DNA from: an uncultured Winogradskyella sp.
Lineage (GTDB): Bacteria > Bacteroidota > Bacteroidia > Flavobacteriales > Flavobacteriaceae
NCBI RefSeq assembly: GCF_947495255.1
Contig: NZ_CANLYI010000003.1
Location: forward strand, 310,001 to 374,000
Direction of reading: 5' to 3'
Length of the DNA stretch: 64,000 nucleotides
This document shows, piece after piece, positions 62,101 through 64,000 of the stretch. A program made the position numbers and the translations under genes. The notes under the pieces were generated by a model. The model was given only the letters and a program-made list of their open reading frames with translations. It was not told where the DNA came from and searched no databases. The number at the start of each line of letters is the position of its first letter. Position 1 is the first letter of the stretch.

Positions 62101-62896
62101 GCCGCAATACTTAGAATTAACAAGTAAGTATTTGCCTTATAAATCATTGCCAACAAGTTTAAGAGGTGCAACGGCTTTAGAAATTCCTTTTGATGCTGAA
62201 AAAACGAATGAGACTTATGATTTAATTCATTTAGATAATGTGAGTAGAATAAAATCTAAAGTGAATAATAAAATTGAAATAGATTTATCTGACGAAAGCA
62301 TGAATCTTAAGGTAGCAACAGAAGTAGTAGGACATAATACAGCTTATTATAAAGAAGTATTTAGCGAACCAAATACAGAAGTTGTAAAGAAATCTATGAC
62401 GGAAGATTTTAACGCTAAACTTGTAGATGATTTTACTTTAAATTCAGTTTCGGATTATGAGCAAAACAATGATACTGCTGCAATTTCTTATAAAGCTGAT
62501 ATAACATTGAATAAGAAAATGAGCAGTATTGGTTCAATAAAAATTCTACAATTACCAATTATTACACATCCTTATGAAAATTCTATTATACAATTAGAAG
62601 ATAGAAACTATCCTATAAATTATATACAGTATGAAACTGTAGATAGTTACTATACAGAATATAGTATTGACATAGAAGAAGGACAGATTTTTGTTGAAAT
62701 ACCAGAAAGTAGAAACTTTGAATTTAAGAATCATAAGTATTCAGTAACGTATAATAATCCAAAGCCAAATAAGCTTAATGTTGTAATTAAAGCAACAACA
62801 CCTTATGATGATGTAATACCAGAAGATTACAAAGCTTATAAAACATATGTAAAGAGTATTTTAGATGCAGAAGCTGAGTATATTGGGTTTAAGTAA
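59135..62896 (+). CDS. DUF3857 and transglutaminase-like exported protein with TPR repeats
   Basis: 1253 residues with a signal peptide (TLLFIAVVSLFSFSCIAQ). The N-terminal half holds TPR-like repeats (e.g. FDKALPYTEEMLKNYP, KTKEALVYYEQALAHNSG). Next comes DUF3857 (about 640-830), then a transglutaminase/protease-like domain with Cys937 in LGDCKDFSTLF and His979 in FNHCIAK; the third position reads YLELTSKYLP where related proteins often have YLDPT, so the Asp is Glu. The C-terminus has a DUF2569-free beta domain. Probably periplasmic; cross-linking or proteolysis is unproven. 16 bp after the aminotransferase gene; terminator at 62922-62951. Confidence 0.88.
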   Translation: MQKTLLFIAVVSLFSFSCIAQNKDYSKFWEHLLTNERAEAGKIISKNKSTDIEWLIMTELHRNESGKINRNDAFLKEFLKKEDFEYYLFAFWNKSFLFDDYIDEGFNSNTFETLDKIRALKLNNIDLKDAVTYIDAIRNRHNNNWEGYTALNAEINAIRDWQYCGSFENMNKSGLDKFYEPEKTSANNVDFDAKSNGIIRWYDGKNEKEAYQFFSNHNEYGSSVNYAQTFINSAIDQRVILRVGSGSAFKIFFNDVEIYKYDKDVSTDLNGYEVLVNLPKGNNRLLIKSAESNSNSYFMVGVFDENKKPLNNITTSNKPSSYNTSVLSALNPVEKKNDFENYFETKIASQPDNFLYSYALYNSYLRNSKYDEARDVLMPFYKKYPKSSLLRSALMTTYNLEKDYTSSNELSENIERDDPDYYLPIINKLNEYGELSRLSMDEFEEYIEKLKNAFDSEMIKGAADFLYHARKEDLAGIKATLEHLNTLAEDYNNTNLKLRYAPLFDQIFQDQDRTIAVLEEISTNSFSLSAENKLINYYDKKNEKDKVIDLIDKHYNELKSDNSYLKRIVNRYVEYQMFDKALPYTEEMLKNYPYSFTTMELRGDILKQLGKTKEALVYYEQALAHNSGDSGLRKKINDVSKKSNLINELVLEEAYDYITENRNNITTNNYGFNILLDEANIEVFEEGGFKYRYVYVYEVTSNSGVESFKEYNLGLGGSYKFLKSELVKPDGSIVPAARSGSNLVFNDISIGDVVYIDYEGVATTTGRFYKDISDKMQFDSFHPMVFTSMDILVPKSSHLNYKYINGTLKPKITKKKDHILYQWELKDAKTTEFAEDYMPNSVDQLGYLHFSTIESWNDIAVWYSDLVRTRIEINSKVESEFKKLFPNGHKDLSEDQRAKIIYDYITSNFNYSYVSFKQSGFIPQKPAKTINTSLGDCKDFSTLFVTLAKMADLDSNLVLVLTSDYGRNNLVLPSTDFNHCIAKVMIDGKPQYLELTSKYLPYKSLPTSLRGATALEIPFDAEKTNETYDLIHLDNVSRIKSKVNNKIEIDLSDESMNLKVATEVVGHNTAYYKEVFSEPNTEVVKKSMTEDFNAKLVDDFTLNSVSDYEQNNDTAAISYKADITLNKKMSSIGSIKILQLPIITHPYENSIIQLEDRNYPINYIQYETVDSYYTEYSIDIEEGQIFVEIPESRNFEFKNHKYSVTYNNPKPNKLNVVIKATTPYDDVIPEDYKAYKTYVKSILDAEAEYIGFK

Positions 62897-62921
62897 AACC
62901 TATTAAATTCAATTATAAACA

Positions 62922-62951
62922 AAAAAAGCCACTCATTTGAGTGGCTTTTTT
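62922..62951. terminator. Bidirectional intrinsic terminator
   Basis: Perfect stem of about 14 bp (AAAAAAGCCACTCA / TGAGTGGCTTTTTT) with a 2-nt centre, between convergent stops at 62896 and 62955; A- and T-runs on both sides serve both strands. Confidence 0.92.
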
Positions 62952-62954
62952 TGT

Positions 62955-64000
62955 TTAGTAATTAGTATACTCAACAATCTCTAGACCGTAGCCAATCATT
63001 CCGACACGTTTAGTTTGAAGACTATTAGATAATAATTTGAGTTTGCCAATTTTAAGATCATGTAAGATTTGAGCACCAATACCAAAATCCTTGCTATCCA
63101 TACCTAAACTTGGCGCTTTTATCAATTGACCTTCAACTTGACTCTCTTTAAGAATTGAAAGACGTGTTAATAAATTCATAGATTCAGGTTGCTGATTAAT
63201 AAATATAATAGCGCCTTTACCTTCGGTATTAATGAGATTAAACATGTCATCTAGTTTCTTATCTGCATTGTTGGTTAAAGTCCCAAGAATGTCATTATTA
63301 ACTAATGTTGAGTTTACTCGAGTTAATATAGGTTCATTAGATTTCCAATTACCTTTAGTTAAGGCAATATGGATTTGATTATTTGTAGTTTGTAAATAAG
63401 CACGTAATCTAAATTTACCAAAGCGAGTCTCAATATCAAAATCTTCTTTCTTTTCAATTAAAGAATCGTACTCCATACGGTAAGCCACTAAATCTTCAAT
63501 AGAAACTATTTTAAGATTAAACTTCTTAGCCACTTTTATTAATTGAGGTAAACGAGCCATTGAACCATCTTCGTTCATAATCTCAACGATAACGCCTGCA
63601 GGTTCAAATCCAGCTAAACGTGCAAAATCAATTGCAGCTTCTGTATGGCCTGTTCGTCTTAAAACTCCACCTTCTTTAGCTACCAATGGAAATATATGAC
63701 CAGGTCTTGCTAGTTCAAAGGGTTTTAAATCATCTTGAACTAAGGCTTTAACCGTTTTTGCTCTATCACCAGCAGAAATTCCTGTACTTACACCATTTCC
63801 TCTTAAATCTACAGAAACCGTAAAGGCAGTTTCCATTGGGTCAGTGTTGTTTCTTACCATCATGTTAAGCTCTAAATCTTCACATCTATTTTCTGTAAGA
63901 GGTGCACAGATTAAGCCACGACCATGAGTTGCCATAAAGTTAATCATCTCTGGTGTAACCATTTCTGCAGCTGCTAGAAAATCGCCTTCATTCTCACGGT
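62955..64000 (-). CDS. ribBA: 3,4-dihydroxy-2-butanone-4-phosphate synthase fused to a degenerate GTP cyclohydrolase II domain (5' end outside window)
   Basis: At least 348 residues are visible; the frame runs in from the right edge with the family segment RENEGDF before MVTPEM. The N-terminal half is DHBP synthase (riboflavin precursor from ribulose 5-phosphate): AGDRAKTVKAL, RPGHIFPLVAKEGGVLRRTGHTEAAIDFARLAG. The C-terminal half resembles GTP cyclohydrolase II in length, but the zinc motif with three Cys (normally RVHSECLTGD...RCDCG) reads RVNSTLVNND...LTNNAD, so all Cys are lost and the domain should be inactive. Activity is likely limited to RibB, with a true RibA elsewhere. Confidence 0.9.
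   Translation of the reverse strand, partial: RENEGDFLAAAEMVTPEMINFMATHGRGLICAPLTENRCEDLELNMMVRNNTDPMETAFTVSVDLRGNGVSTGISAGDRAKTVKALVQDDLKPFELARPGHIFPLVAKEGGVLRRTGHTEAAIDFARLAGFEPAGVIVEIMNEDGSMARLPQLIKVAKKFNLKIVSIEDLVAYRMEYDSLIEKKEDFDIETRFGKFRLRAYLQTTNNQIHIALTKGNWKSNEPILTRVNSTLVNNDILGTLTNNADKKLDDMFNLINTEGKGAIIFINQQPESMNLLTRLSILKESQVEGQLIKAPSLGMDSKDFGIGAQILHDLKIGKLKLLSNSLQTKRVGMIGYGLEIVEYTNY

Overview
The window is a low-GC chromosomal segment of a bacterium in Bacteroidota, almost certainly a marine-type member of Flavobacteriaceae. The reasons are type IX secretion signatures (a type B C-terminal sorting domain beside a PorP/SprF protein, and an orphan type A sorting domain), bacillithiol synthesis (bshB1), promoters of the Bacteroidota form TTG-N19-TAnnTTTG in front of both tRNA genes, no obvious Shine-Dalgarno sequences, and AT-rich coding and intergenic DNA. 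I see no prophage, insertion sequence or CRISPR array.

Layout. 0-11.4 kb is mostly metabolism: the end of a cytochrome c maturation gene, a degenerate secretion-sorting remnant, a sulfur amino acid PLP enzyme, an outer membrane protein, an SLC13 transporter with pckA, bshB1, tRNA-His, a tandem pair of M28 peptidases and a small membrane protein. 11.6-41.9 kb is a dense stress or adaptation block: tRNA-Ser, helical proteins of unknown function, an ArsC-like protein, a MgtC/DUF4010 transporter, ferritin, oleate hydratase, phosphoglycerate mutase, coiled-coil lipoproteins, HdeD, a ferric-reductase-like flavocytochrome, four cytosolic triple-BON proteins, a sigma-like/CbpA/thioredoxin operon, YtxH and holin-X proteins, a MscS channel, a soluble multi-PAS histidine kinase, a REC-CRP response regulator, a patatin and a cardiolipin synthase. 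41.9-48.1 kb holds a TolC/HlyD/ABC-2 efflux operon and two unknown genes. 48.2-56.8 kb is a PorP/SprF gene with a 2562-residue repeat-built surface protein. 57.2-64 kb returns to housekeeping: nitroreductase, DegT aminotransferase, a DUF3857/transglutaminase protein and the edge of ribBA.

Main discovery. Fifteen promoters between 6.9 and 41.9 kb share one architecture: a 12-bp palindrome TGAYnnnnRTCA, then exactly 23 nt, then a TAnnTTTR -7 box. The palindrome has the TGA-N6-TCA geometry of CRP/FNR operators and is centred about 41 bp upstream of the predicted transcription start, the class II activator position. They drive about 40 genes on both strands, including the operon for MscS, the histidine kinase and the REC-CRP regulator, whose recognition helix keeps the CRP/FNR Glu and Arg. 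I infer an autoregulated, phosphorelay-controlled CRP-type regulon covering iron storage, envelope protection, proteostasis, lipid remodelling, efflux and gluconeogenesis. The genes and promoter pattern are read directly from the sequence; the regulator-site pairing and the inducing signal are inference.
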